Positions 46,149-54,319 of a DNA stretch of 64,000 nucleotides are shown piece by piece. The DNA is from Bacteroides pyogenes_A (GTDB lineage: Bacteria > Bacteroidota > Bacteroidia > Bacteroidales > Bacteroidaceae), in the NCBI RefSeq assembly GCF_048595595.1, contig NZ_CP184347.1, one strand, 5' to 3'. A program made the position numbers and the translations under genes. The notes under the pieces are model-generated. The model was not told the origin of the DNA and made no database searches. It was given only the letters and a program-made list of their open reading frames with translations. The stretch's first letter is position 1, and every line of letters starts with the position of its first letter.

Positions 46149-47405
46149 TTATATCGATTCTATGGTGTTCCGCAGACGAGACATGATTAAATCCCAGTCG
46201 TAATTCTCCTTTACATACCGTTTACCTGCCGAGGCTTTTTCGATACGCAGCTTTTCGGAAGAAGCGATACGGTGAAGTTTGCTTACGAATTGCCTTTTAT
46301 TCATATAGTAATCGGCAGCATAGCCGCTCTTACGGCAATGGTCTTTCAATACGGCACAACGTCCATTCACCAGCATCATCTTCCCTTGTTTCAAGGATTC
46401 CAGCAGAATAAGCGAAAGGCTCTCGTATTTCGAAGGGTTGACCGTAGCCATACAGTGCTGAATGATGGCAGTCTTCTCCTCATCGCTCACAAATCCCGTG
46501 TATATAATGTCGGGATGAGTAAACGGTTTACGGGAGAGAAACAGCGCGCCCACCATCACAAGCTTCAGGTTCGAGTGCGGATATTTCTTTTTGTAGGCAA
46601 GGAAATAAGCATGAATGTTCGACACTTTGCAGCGGTCGAGCCTTCCTACATATAACAAATACTCTTCCGGCAGGTTGTATTTCCGGCGCGTTTCTTCCCA
46701 TGGAGCCGGTTCAAAATCTTCTATCCCTACGCTGATAATTCCTTCCCGCTTGATGATATTGCCAAAGACTCGCTGTCCGAGCTTCCGTTCCTCTTCGGAG
46801 TTATACCCCACATAAGCGAATTTGGCAAATACTTTATTCAGCTGAAGGCGGAAAGAGGTTTTTGCCCGGTGCATGGTGGGTATGGCAATGGTTTTCTCGC
46901 CCGCATACACTCCCGCGTAATAGAAAGGAGCATAGTCGATGGAAATGGCGATGAAGGCTTTATATTCGCCCTTATGCGCCTGTATATATTCGTTGAGTGG
47001 CGGAGAGTAGAATTTCGTGGCTTGCAGCGCTTTCTCCTCAAGTTTGTCGAACCAACTCCACTTGGGAAAGAAGCGGTTAATGGTGGACAAAACATTGATC
47101 CCATAAAGAAACATCCGGAACTTCTTTGTGAACGACACGCAAAGGTGTGAGAAACTCCCCAAGACCGAGTTGACAGGAGCCACTTCAAAACGCCTGACCA
47201 GCACTCCGTTGATGTATTCCGACGCGGCAGACATCACGTTCTCGCCGGTTCTGTAGTCCTGCACGCATGTAGTCAACACTTCTACCTCGTAGTCGCCCAC
47301 CAGTCTTTCGGCCAGCATTCTGCAATGATACTCGGCACCTCCATTTATATTCAGTCCGTATCTTACTACAACAAAAGCTATTTTGTCTTTTTCTACTTTA
47401 CTCAT
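46149..47405 (-). CDS. Family 4 glycosyltransferase (GT-B fold)
   Basis: This is a 418-residue GT-B enzyme. The N-terminal part reads IAFVVVRYGLNINGGAEYHC, close to other Bacteroides surface-glycan transferases. The C-terminal GT4 domain shows YLLYVGRLDRCKVSNIHAYF, then MATVNPSKYESLSLILLESL with the donor-binding glutamates. It follows the GtrA gene after 118 nt. It probably adds one sugar to lipooligosaccharide or another surface glycan. Donor and acceptor cannot be told. Confidence 0.9.
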   Translation of the reverse strand: MSKVEKDKIAFVVVRYGLNINGGAEYHCRMLAERLVGDYEVEVLTTCVQDYRTGENVMSAASEYINGVLVRRFEVAPVNSVLGSFSHLCVSFTKKFRMFLYGINVLSTINRFFPKWSWFDKLEEKALQATKFYSPPLNEYIQAHKGEYKAFIAISIDYAPFYYAGVYAGEKTIAIPTMHRAKTSFRLQLNKVFAKFAYVGYNSEEERKLGQRVFGNIIKREGIISVGIEDFEPAPWEETRRKYNLPEEYLLYVGRLDRCKVSNIHAYFLAYKKKYPHSNLKLVMVGALFLSRKPFTHPDIIYTGFVSDEEKTAIIQHCMATVNPSKYESLSLILLESLKQGKMMLVNGRCAVLKDHCRKSGYAADYYMNKRQFVSKLHRIASSEKLRIEKASAGKRYVKENYDWDLIMSRLRNTIESI

Positions 47406-47523
47406 ATTTTTTTTGCTGCAACCGATATTCGTAAAAGAAGTTTCGTTTTCATACTATTTACAGGCAAAGTTAAGAATATAATGTTTTCTCCCCAATTATT
47501 ACGACAAAAAACGTAGCACACCC

Positions 47524-47907
47524 TTACTTCACACGTTTAAACACCCAACGCAGGAACACAAAATTAACAGGAACCACAACAGCGAGCACCGCTATGGGAG
47601 CAATGGCCCTCGATAAGCCCAGATATAAAAAAAGATTGAACAGCCAGATGTGGTTGAGATAGTTCAGAAGATGGCTTCCGCCAAAACCGAACGCTCTCTT
47701 CAACGAAGGGGCTGCACGGAAAGTGACGTACGAGGTCAAAAAGAAATTTACCGTCAAGCTCACTGCATAACCTATGGTATAAGCCAAATTTACATTCATG
47801 TAAAACTGCAAAATATAATAAACCGCATAATGAATAGCCGCCGCAATGCCTCCCACAAAACAGTAGCGCATGAATTCAGCTATTTTCCCTTTTCTCCACA
47901 TGGGCAA
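47524..47907 (-). CDS. GtrA-family membrane protein
   Basis: This is a 127-residue inner-membrane protein with four hydrophobic helices (FMRYCFVGGIAAAIHYAVYY, LAYTIGYAVSLTVNFFLTSY, LLNYLNHIWLFNLFLYLGLS, AIAPIAVLAVVVPVNFVFLR). GtrA proteins are thought to move lipid-linked sugars such as undecaprenyl-phosphate-glucose across the membrane. Its start lies inside the last 32 nt of the GT87-like gene, and a dolichol-phosphate-type GT2 gene is two genes upstream. This is the classic trio of lipid-sugar synthesis, flipping and use. Confidence 0.88.
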   Translation of the reverse strand: MPMWRKGKIAEFMRYCFVGGIAAAIHYAVYYILQFYMNVNLAYTIGYAVSLTVNFFLTSYVTFRAAPSLKRAFGFGGSHLLNYLNHIWLFNLFLYLGLSRAIAPIAVLAVVVPVNFVFLRWVFKRVK

Positions 47908-49081
47908 CCGTTGTTTGATTTACAGAATAATCTCTTACACACATTTCATAAATCAACTTCATCCAGACCAACACGCAAGGGAGAGCCTTGAGCGCGTAGG
48001 GTCGCACCCACTCCCGGCGCAGACAGGCGGGAAAGAGGTCGGAAGACGACATACTTGTCAGCACAAACACAAAAACAAGCAGCGCGATATCCCAACGGGT
48101 ACGTTGCCAAGGAGCCGTGACATACCAAAGCGAAACTCCGACGAAAGCAATGATATAAGAACTCGACTCGCTCCCCGTACTGAAGAGTACGACAAAAAGC
48201 AAAACAGAGGAAAGAAGGGCATAGCGGAAGGCTTCATTTCTATATTGCGATAGCCGCAAATAGGGAAGGCCGAACAATGCAAGCCCGCCGGCTATGAGCC
48301 AAAGGTCGGAATAAGAGGCGCTGCCCGATATTTTACGAACCATGCCCAGCAGAGAGATATTCTGATAGGTGGCGAACAGATTGTCGGCATTCTTCGACGC
48401 AAGGCTTTCCCACCATCCGGAGTATTGCTCCAACACATAGCCGGGACTGCTCAACAGCATGGGGGCAACGAACATAATCGCCGCCCACACGAGCAGCCAT
48501 GCAACGAGTCTGCCTTTGTGCTTTGAGAAAAAGAAGAAAGCAAGCCCCACGATGCCGTAAAGTTTGACAAACGTTCCGAACATGATGAAAAATGCCGCCC
48601 ATCCTTCTTTCTCCTTTTCAATGCAGCAATATGACATCAGTATGATTGCCGCAATGGCAATATTGAATTGCGACATGAAAAGCGCCGTGAGCAATTCGTG
48701 CGCACAAAACCAGTAGAGGAACACGTGCTTGCGGTGAGGCAAAGGCAGGAACTTGACAGCATAAAAAAGAAACAGCGAAAGCGCCACTTCCCAAAAGAGC
48801 AGTCCCCACCATGTGGGAAGCAAAGCGAAAGGGGCGATGACGAGGCTGAAAAACGGTCCGTAATGATTGGTGTCGGCGTATTGGTCGGGATATGGAATAT
48901 AAAGGGGCAACTGTTCCACCGTATGCCAATACACATACCTGAAAATAAGGAAATTGTTGTGCTTGCTTATCTTCATCAAAGCGGCAACGACCGGCAGCAA
49001 CAGCCATAAGCCCAGCAAAGTGCGCCGGTCGCTGAAGAAAGGCTTCTTCAGAAAGAGCGTGACAGGTTGAAGATATTTCAT
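47876..49081 (-). CDS. Polytopic GT87-like (DUF2029) glycosyltransferase
   Basis: This is a 401-residue integral membrane protein with about nine to ten helices. The periplasmic first loop holds the pattern YIPYPDQYADTNHYGPFFSL with aspartates placed as in GT-C enzymes of family 87, which use polyprenyl-phosphate-mannose. Further parts are AAFFIMFGTFVKLYGIVGLA and YVLEQYSGWWESLA. The gene begins 2 nt after the GT2 gene whose product would make the lipid-linked sugar donor, and overlaps the GtrA gene. An outer-leaflet sugar addition to a surface glycan is inferred. Confidence 0.82.
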   Translation of the reverse strand: MKYLQPVTLFLKKPFFSDRRTLLGLWLLLPVVAALMKISKHNNFLIFRYVYWHTVEQLPLYIPYPDQYADTNHYGPFFSLVIAPFALLPTWWGLLFWEVALSLFLFYAVKFLPLPHRKHVFLYWFCAHELLTALFMSQFNIAIAAIILMSYCCIEKEKEGWAAFFIMFGTFVKLYGIVGLAFFFFSKHKGRLVAWLLVWAAIMFVAPMLLSSPGYVLEQYSGWWESLASKNADNLFATYQNISLLGMVRKISGSASYSDLWLIAGGLALFGLPYLRLSQYRNEAFRYALLSSVLLFVVLFSTGSESSSYIIAFVGVSLWYVTAPWQRTRWDIALLVFVFVLTSMSSSDLFPACLRREWVRPYALKALPCVLVWMKLIYEMCVRDYSVNQTTVAHVEKRENS

Positions 49082-49083
49082 AA

Positions 49084-50073
49084 TTAACTTTTCCTTCTCT
49101 TAGAATCAACTTCGGCATCCGGATCCGGCTCATCCCACAGTATCTCGTCTACCGTATAAGACGGACGGTTTTTCACCTCCACATATATTTTCCCGATGTA
49201 TTCGCCGACAACACCGATGGCAAGCAGCAAAACACTGCCGATAAACCATACGGAAAGCATGAGCGATGTCCATCCGGGCACGGCGAGATGTTCCCAATAG
49301 GAAATCAGGACGTAGACGGTCATGAGGATGCTTACAAACAAAAAGAAAAAACCGGCTCCCAATATCAGGGAGATGGGCTTGGTGGAGAACGACGTAATGC
49401 CGTCGACGGCCAAAGCAAGCATTTTCCGGATGCTGTACTTAGACTGCCCGGCTTCGCGCTCGCTTATCACATCGTCTACCGTGGCGGAAGGATACCCCAT
49501 CAGAGGTACGAGCCCACGCAAATAGAGGTTGCGCTCTTTGTAGCGTGAAAGCTCTTCCAAAGCCCTGCGACTCAGCAGGCGGAAGTCGGCGTGATTATAT
49601 ACGGCTTTCACTCCCATAGCCTGCTGCACTTTATAGAAAGTCAGAGCCGTAGTGCGTTTTATCAGGTTGTCTCCCTTTCTCGATACTTTCACGCCGTACA
49701 CCACATCGTACCCTTCTTCGTAGCGGTCTATCATTTTTTCAACGGCAGAGAGGTCGTCCTGCAAGTCGGCATCGATAGTAATGACAGCATCACAACGATC
49801 TTTCACGGTCATCATTCCCGCCATAATTGCATTCTGATGCCCGGCATTGGCGGCTAAATTCATTCCCCGCACATAACGGTTCTCACGAAAAAAACGGGAG
49901 ATGAGTTGCCATGTGCCGTCTCTGCTGCCATCATTGACCAGAAACAGGAAGCTGTCCGGCGACAATTTCCCTTTTCCGACCAGTTCGTCCAGCAAAGAAG
50001 TGAGGCGTGCTATGGATGAAGGAAGAACCTCCTCCTCATTATAGCAAGGAAGCACGAAGCCCAGCTTGATCAT
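49084..50073 (-). CDS. Polyprenyl-phosphate sugar synthase (GT2, DPM1/GtrB-like)
   Basis: This is a 329-residue enzyme. The GT-A domain (1-230) shows LGFVLPCYNEEEVLPSSIAR and AVITIDADLQDD with the DxD metal motif. Two C-terminal membrane helices follow (about 235-258 ISLILGAGFFFLFVSILMTV, and about 268-295), the usual GtrB/DPM1 build. It transfers a sugar from a nucleotide donor to undecaprenyl phosphate. It is followed by the GT87-like and GtrA genes, which should use and flip the product, and preceded by a polysaccharide deacetylase gene. Confidence 0.9.
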   Translation of the reverse strand: MIKLGFVLPCYNEEEVLPSSIARLTSLLDELVGKGKLSPDSFLFLVNDGSRDGTWQLISRFFRENRYVRGMNLAANAGHQNAIMAGMMTVKDRCDAVITIDADLQDDLSAVEKMIDRYEEGYDVVYGVKVSRKGDNLIKRTTALTFYKVQQAMGVKAVYNHADFRLLSRRALEELSRYKERNLYLRGLVPLMGYPSATVDDVISEREAGQSKYSIRKMLALAVDGITSFSTKPISLILGAGFFFLFVSILMTVYVLISYWEHLAVPGWTSLMLSVWFIGSVLLLAIGVVGEYIGKIYVEVKNRPSYTVDEILWDEPDPDAEVDSKRRKS

Positions 50074-50088
50074 AATACTATTTTTTTA

Positions 50089-50874
50089 TTATGTAGTGTG
50101 ACAATGTATATCCACAAAATGAGAGAAAGTCGCAAATACTGCTTCTTTACCCTTAAAAAAATCGATCCAGTCCGTCAGGCGCTTTGCCATTTCTTCACCC
50201 GAGCGGTTGCGTACGATGAAAGGTAAGTTAAGCTCGGGGTGGTTGTTCAGCGGATAGAATTCCCACGGATGGAAATAAGTGGTCAAGTAACCGTCGTGAC
50301 GGAGTGTGCGATGGCACAACCAACGGTACAAAGCAAACGGAAGATTATGGCACGACAGCCAGAACAGCGGAAAACGCAGCCACGGACTCACCGAAGCCGG
50401 AATCTGCCACACGCCGGCTTTCATAAAGAAAGTGCGTGGAGCAGAAAGGTGCATGTATCTGCCGGGAATGAAAGTGGGGTTCAACGACGAATTATAGGCA
50501 TATCCCGCCTTAAACACCTCCGCTTCGGGCACAGGCATCATTCGCGCCTGGCGATAGCCGCGTATCTCTCTTCCCGAAAGTTCTTCGAGCGCCTGCTTGG
50601 AACGCAGCAAGTCTTCGGTATGAAAAGTCCAATGATAATAGCCGTGCGAAGCAAGTTCGTGGCCTTCGTCTACAATACGCCGTACCACGGCGGCAGACCT
50701 CAGGGCGAAGTTGGCGGTACAGAAAAAAGTCGCTTTCACTCCCTTTGCTTTCAAAATATCGAGTATGGTTCCCGTGCCGGCCGTAGATATGCGGATCTGC
50801 TCTTCCATAGCGAGATCGACTCCATGCTCCAGAGGCACGTCGAACTCTTCTATATCAAAACTCAAAAGTATCAT
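50089..50874 (-). CDS. Polysaccharide deacetylase (NodB/CE4 family)
   Basis: This is a 261-residue CE4-type hydrolase without a signal peptide. The metal-binding Asp is in LLSFDIEEFDVPLEHG, the fold core in VKATFFCTANFALRS, and the two histidines in HELASHGYYHWTFH. TTYFHPWEFYP is the later histidine motif. It should remove an acetyl (or similar acyl) group from an N-acetylated sugar in the surface-glycan pathway. It is the first gene of the cluster running down to 43886 and has an exact -7 element 24 nt upstream. Confidence 0.88.
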   Translation of the reverse strand: MILLSFDIEEFDVPLEHGVDLAMEEQIRISTAGTGTILDILKAKGVKATFFCTANFALRSAAVVRRIVDEGHELASHGYYHWTFHTEDLLRSKQALEELSGREIRGYRQARMMPVPEAEVFKAGYAYNSSLNPTFIPGRYMHLSAPRTFFMKAGVWQIPASVSPWLRFPLFWLSCHNLPFALYRWLCHRTLRHDGYLTTYFHPWEFYPLNNHPELNLPFIVRNRSGEEMAKRLTDWIDFFKGKEAVFATFSHFVDIHCHTT

Positions 50875-50897
50875 TGCGCATTTGTATAATTATCCGG

Positions 50898-50905
50898 CAA
50901 AAGTA
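50898..50905 (-). promoter_or_regulatory. -7 promoter element of the surface-glycan operon
   Basis: The minus strand reads TACTTTTG, an exact TAnnTTTG match, 23 nt before the deacetylase start. A TTG lies about 16 nt further upstream, which is a short spacing. Confidence 0.5.
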
Positions 50906-51070
50906 ATAAAAAACAGAATACCAATGCGGAGGAGTGCCGTAAAAAATCATTGTACGGGCATATTTGCATGTCCGTCTGCAACATGAGCAAACAAGAAGCC
51001 GTGCATGCCCGAACGGATAAATCACGATGCCCGGAATGAGGCATGCACGAACTTTACGGGAAAAGCAAAG

Positions 51071-51174
51071 GCTGCGGATGACAGGCATATCGACGGCAGG
51101 CACAATATATACTCGAACGAGAGCTTCCGTTGCTTAGCTGCGGATGACAGGCAGATTGAGGGCAGGCACAATAT
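51071..51174. repeat. Pair of 38-bp direct repeats, 66 bp apart
   Basis: Bases 51071-51108 and 51137-51174 both begin GCTGCGGATGACAGGCA and end GGCAGGCACAATAT, with a few changes in the middle. Since 66 is a multiple of 3, a chance frame repeats the peptide AADDRHIDGRHN/AADDRQIEGRHN. Confidence 0.8.
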
Positions 51175-51190
51175 GTATATAGACCGGATG

Positions 51191-51277
51191 TAGTTTCCCA
51201 TTGGGGAAACAAAAGTTTCCCAAGCGGGAAAATAAAGTTTCCCCAGTGGGAAACTTTTGTTTCAATAGTGGGAAACT
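51191..51277. repeat. GTTTCCC 22-bp periodic repeat array, copy 2 (inverted)
   Basis: The word TTTCCC (TTTCAA in the last step) begins at 51194, 51216, 51238 and 51260, again every 22 bp. The reverse complement matches 6779-6865 over 87 bp, with about four changes clustered in one step (CTTTATGG against CGCTTGGG). No copy is inside a gene. Confidence 0.85.
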
Positions 51278-51297
51278 AAGCGAAACATTATTCCTTT

Positions 51298-51390
51298 ATC
51301 CGGGAAGTATGGACGTTCGACTTCGCTCTAAATGCCCTGCCATGTAAAGCCCCGTGCACACTCATCCGGAAAGTATGGACGTTCGATTTC
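51298..51390. repeat. Pair of 27-bp direct repeats, 66 bp apart
   Basis: Bases 51298-51324 and 51364-51390 share ATCCGG(G/A)AAGTATGGACGT and continue TCGA(C/T)TTC. On the minus strand a chance frame repeats KSNVHT at 22-residue spacing. No gene is inferred. Confidence 0.8.
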
Positions 51391-51421
51391 CTTACCCTCC
51401 TTCTCCTTGCTTCCCATTCAC

Positions 51422-51516
51422 GCCGGCATGCCTCTGCGCGGCAAAAGTTCAACCTGATAAAATCGCCGGTGGCAAGTGTCACGAATGTCGGCATGTCTCT
51501 GCGCGGCAAATGTTCA
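51422..51516. repeat. Pair of about 30-bp direct repeats, 65 bp apart
   Basis: CGGCATGCCTCTGCGCGGCA (51424) and CGGCATGTCTCTGCGCGGCA (51489) are followed by AAAGTTCAA or AATGTTCAA. The spacing is 65 bp, so no reading frame is kept. This argues that the repeats are DNA-level elements. Confidence 0.75.
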
Positions 51517-51582
51517 ATCAGTCATTTCCGTCTTCCCGATTACTCTGCGTGCCCCTGCCGGGCTTCATAAATAGAGCAGATA

Positions 51583-51614
51583 TTCGTTTATTCCGGAGAT
51601 TTTCCGTAAGTTTG
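51583..51614 (+). promoter_or_regulatory. Promoter of the plus-strand GT4 gene
   Basis: TTCG at 51583-51586 (one change from TTTG) is followed after 20 nt by TAAGTTTG at 51607-51614, an exact -7 match. The leader to ATG 51699 is about 78 nt. Confidence 0.55.
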
Positions 51615-51698
51615 CCCGACGGATGAAAACAAGGTGTTCATACGAAAACATGTTGTCACCCGACGAGAACAGATAGTGCAATATAACATAAGTATGCC

Positions 51699-52835
51699 AT
51701 GAGAATAGGATTCGACGCCAAAAGAGCCGTGCAGAACTTCACAGGTTTGGGAAATTACAGCCGCTATGTCATCGATATACTGTGCCGTTTTTATCCGGAC
51801 AACGAGTATATCGCATACGCACCCAAGCGGATAGAGAATAAGCAGACGGACAGGTTGTTGAACAGACATCGGGGGCTGTCGCTCAAGCTCCCGACAGGGT
51901 TTCTATGGCGAAAAGCCCGTTCGCTATGGCGCGTATGGGGAATATCGGGGCAGATGGAGAAAGAGCATACGGAACTCTTCCACGGACTAAGCAATGAGCT
52001 CCCGCTCAACATCCGCCGGAAAAAGATAAAAAGCATCGTTACCATACACGACCTGATTTTTCTCCGCTATCCGCGATTCTATAAGCGGATAGACAGGGCC
52101 ATCTATTCATTCAAGTTCCGCAAAGCCTGCCGGAATGCCGACCGGATCATCGCCATCAGCGAATGCACGAAACGCGACATCGTTTCTTTTTTCGACATAG
52201 ACCCGGGCAAAATAGAGGTCGTATATCAGGGGTGCGACGCTTGTTTCTCACACGAAGCAACCGAACAGCAGAAGCAGGAGGTGCGGCAACGATATTCGCT
52301 TCCGCGAAAATATGTTTTAAACGTGGGGAGCATAGAAGAGCGCAAAAACGCATTGCTGGCAATAAAGGCAATGGAGGGACTGCCCGATGAGGTACATCTG
52401 GTCATCGTAGGAAAGCATACGCCGTATACCGATAAGATAAAGAGTTATGCGGATGAGAAAGGGCTTGCCCGCCGCATACGTTTCATACACAACCTTCCTT
52501 TCGCCGACCTGCCGGCAGTGTACCAAATGGCAACCGTGTTCATCTATCCTTCGCGTTTCGAGGGATTCGGCATCCCGATTCTCGAAGCTCTTCATTCGGG
52601 TGTGCCTGTGGTGGCTGCCACAGGCTCTTGTCTGGAAGAAGCAGGAGGCCCGTACTCCATCTACGTCGACCCCGACAATGTGGAAGAAACGGCCGCAGCT
52701 CTCCGCCTGCTATGTACCGATGAAGCCCAAAGAAAAGAGATGATTGAAAAGGGAAAAGAGTTTGCCGCCTCTTTTTCCGAAGAGAAACAGGCCGAACAAC
52801 TCATGGAAATTTACAAGAAAGTGCTTCACTCATAG
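51699..52835 (+). CDS. Family 4 glycosyltransferase (mannosyltransferase-like)
   Basis: This is a 378-residue GT-B enzyme. It begins RIGFDAKRAVQNFTGLGNYS, a start common in Bacteroides mannosyl- or rhamnosyltransferases, and has the C-terminal GT4 core YVLNVGSIEERKNALLAIKA and VFIYPSRFEGFGIPILEALH with the EX7E motif, ending SEEKQAEQLMEIYKKVLHS. It is the only gene of the surface-glycan region on the plus strand, with its own promoter, and converges on the WaaP-like gene 59 nt away. It is probably a lipooligosaccharide core transferase with separate expression. Confidence 0.9.
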   Translation: MRIGFDAKRAVQNFTGLGNYSRYVIDILCRFYPDNEYIAYAPKRIENKQTDRLLNRHRGLSLKLPTGFLWRKARSLWRVWGISGQMEKEHTELFHGLSNELPLNIRRKKIKSIVTIHDLIFLRYPRFYKRIDRAIYSFKFRKACRNADRIIAISECTKRDIVSFFDIDPGKIEVVYQGCDACFSHEATEQQKQEVRQRYSLPRKYVLNVGSIEERKNALLAIKAMEGLPDEVHLVIVGKHTPYTDKIKSYADEKGLARRIRFIHNLPFADLPAVYQMATVFIYPSRFEGFGIPILEALHSGVPVVAATGSCLEEAGGPYSIYVDPDNVEETAAALRLLCTDEAQRKEMIEKGKEFAASFSEEKQAEQLMEIYKKVLHS

Positions 52836-52894
52836 TTGCCGGAACCCGGTGCATAGCGTTCCTTGTATGCTCCGTCAAAATCCGGCAGACAGTT

Positions 52895-53824
52895 TCACTG
52901 CGCAGAACCCGGCGGCGCATAGAGCCTTTTGTAAACAGCTCTCAAATCACTCGCGGCAAAGTAGCGGTTGTAGAGCTCGCTTTCTTTGGCAAACAAGCGT
53001 CGGGCGGCAGAAGAACCGGAGGGAAGCATACGGCGCAGCGAACGGTATAGCTTAAAGCGGAAAACCGTGCGGGCAGAGGCCCTGCCGACAGGATTGCGGA
53101 ACGCAACCTTATACATCAATCCGGCGAAGAAACGGTCGCTCATCTCCTCGCACTTCTTCACCCAAGAGGCATCCGCCCATCCCCGGAAGGCAGCATAACA
53201 GGTAGCCACATAGCCTAAAACGTCACGGGAGATGCAAAGCCTGCGCAAGTTGAAGGCCGCCGTCTCACGATCCACCTCCCCGTCTACGAACTTCATCCTG
53301 TTCACATCTATCAACGAGAACGAATATCCGCCATTCACACGGGAAATGAGAATATTGCCCGGCGAGTAATCCAAATGTATCACTCCTTTCTGATGCAGCG
53401 AAGCGGTGTACTCGGCAAAGGCCCGCAGCTCAGATTCATTTCCGGACACCTCGCCCCCCATCAGGGCACGCACGGTTTCTCCCGCCTCATGTGCGCAAAT
53501 GTAATAGCTATATCCCAGCAAGCCGAATGTGTACTCTTCCAAAGCCGCAACCGGCTCGGGAGTAACAAACCCTCGCCGGAGAATCTCCTCCGAATAGACG
53601 AAAGAACGTAAAGCCTTCGATTTACGGAAGAAAGAATATACAATGCGGTTGATTACGTTGGGCTTCTTGAATCGCTTTACCACCCAATCCATATCCTTCA
53701 CTCTTATCTGTTTCAGTACATTGCGTTCATCGTAAATCACTTCCCCCTCTGTATCAAAGGAAAAAGGAAGTTGCCTGACATACTCTTCAAACTCCTTATA
53801 CTTAGAGTTTACGACACACTTCAT
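52895..53824 (-). CDS. WaaP/Kdo-kinase-like lipopolysaccharide kinase
   Basis: This is a 309-residue kinase-fold protein. The start at 53824 was preferred to an in-frame ATG at 53860, because the protein then begins KCVVNSKYKEFEEYVRQLP. Kinase-like parts are MDWVVKRFKKPNVINRIVYS (lysine of the ATP site), GVIHLDYSPGNILIS (catalytic loop, Asp and Asn) and FSLIDVNRMKFV (metal-binding Asp). Such proteins phosphorylate Kdo or heptose in the lipid A core. It is the last gene of the operon that starts at 57026. The protein tail is basic, as in membrane-surface enzymes. Confidence 0.85.
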   Translation of the reverse strand: MKCVVNSKYKEFEEYVRQLPFSFDTEGEVIYDERNVLKQIRVKDMDWVVKRFKKPNVINRIVYSFFRKSKALRSFVYSEEILRRGFVTPEPVAALEEYTFGLLGYSYYICAHEAGETVRALMGGEVSGNESELRAFAEYTASLHQKGVIHLDYSPGNILISRVNGGYSFSLIDVNRMKFVDGEVDRETAAFNLRRLCISRDVLGYVATCYAAFRGWADASWVKKCEEMSDRFFAGLMYKVAFRNPVGRASARTVFRFKLYRSLRRMLPSGSSAARRLFAKESELYNRYFAASDLRAVYKRLYAPPGSAQ

Positions 53825-53872
53825 CTTAAAAACATTTTTTAATCTATAACCTAATATCATCGAAAGCCGCTC

Positions 53873-54310
53873 CTATCTCGCAAAATAATCGCAGCAAATC
53901 ATCAAATCGGATACTCGCCAAGCATCTCGCGCATGTTGCAGCTCGGCAGGAGACACGCCCGTAGTGTCTCCGATAATCTCCATCTGCGAAGGGATAGCGA
54001 ACCCTTTCTTATCGGGCGAAAAAATACTTCTTCCCAATCCTCTCCACGGATAATCGTCGGCGCCGATCAAATTGACAACCAGAAGTATATCTACCAAGGA
54101 TGCAACTATGGCACAATACCAACGGGAGCGAATGAACGTAAGAGGCACAGCCAGCAGGGAAGCCAGCAAAAGTCTGCTGAGATAAGTTTGAGGAAAGGAA
54201 AAAGAGGAGAAAGTCGTGTTCAGACACCAATCTAAATCAAAAAGCAGAAACTTTAAAACCAAACACCCGATAAACAAAGATAAGATTTTGCGCGATTTCA
54301 TTTGTTTCAT
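53873..54310 (-). CDS. Small membrane protein, apparent internally deleted LtaS/sulfatase-type enzyme
   Basis: This is a 145-residue protein. Residues 1-80 are membrane helices (ILSLFIGCLVLKFLLFDLDW, TYLSRLLLASLLAVPLTFI, WYCAIVASLVDILLVVNLI). Residues 81-145 (IGADDYPWRGLGRSIFSPDK, AWRVSDLMICCDYFAR) resemble the extreme C-terminus of membrane-bound sulfatase/LTA-synthase-type enzymes, where a similar GxDxxxWxGxGRS follows the last helix of the catalytic domain. The roughly 400-500 residues with the catalytic Thr and metal ligands that should lie between are absent. The frame is open, so an in-frame deletion is inferred. It lies 9 nt after a GT4 gene in the core operon. Alternative: an unrelated small membrane protein. 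Confidence 0.6.
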   Translation of the reverse strand: MKQMKSRKILSLFIGCLVLKFLLFDLDWCLNTTFSSFSFPQTYLSRLLLASLLAVPLTFIRSRWYCAIVASLVDILLVVNLIGADDYPWRGLGRSIFSPDKKGFAIPSQMEIIGDTTGVSPAELQHARDAWRVSDLMICCDYFAR

Positions 54311-54319
54311 AACAAAAAA

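Larger units (their letters stand above)
50875..51698. other. 824-bp gene-free island rich in paired repeats
   Basis: This divergent gap lies between the deacetylase gene (minus) and a GT4 gene (plus). It holds the deacetylase promoter element (50898-50905), three different direct-repeat pairs (51071-51174, 51298-51390, 51422-51516), the inverted copy of the GTTTCCC array (51191-51277) and the GT4 promoter (51583-51614). Open frames inside it consist of the repeats and are not supported as genes. Confidence 0.7.

Noticed and set aside
51005..51509. Two small genes (62 and 73 residues) in the repeat island
   Set aside because: Their whole content comes from the direct repeats, the 65-bp pair breaks the frame, and there is no start signal.
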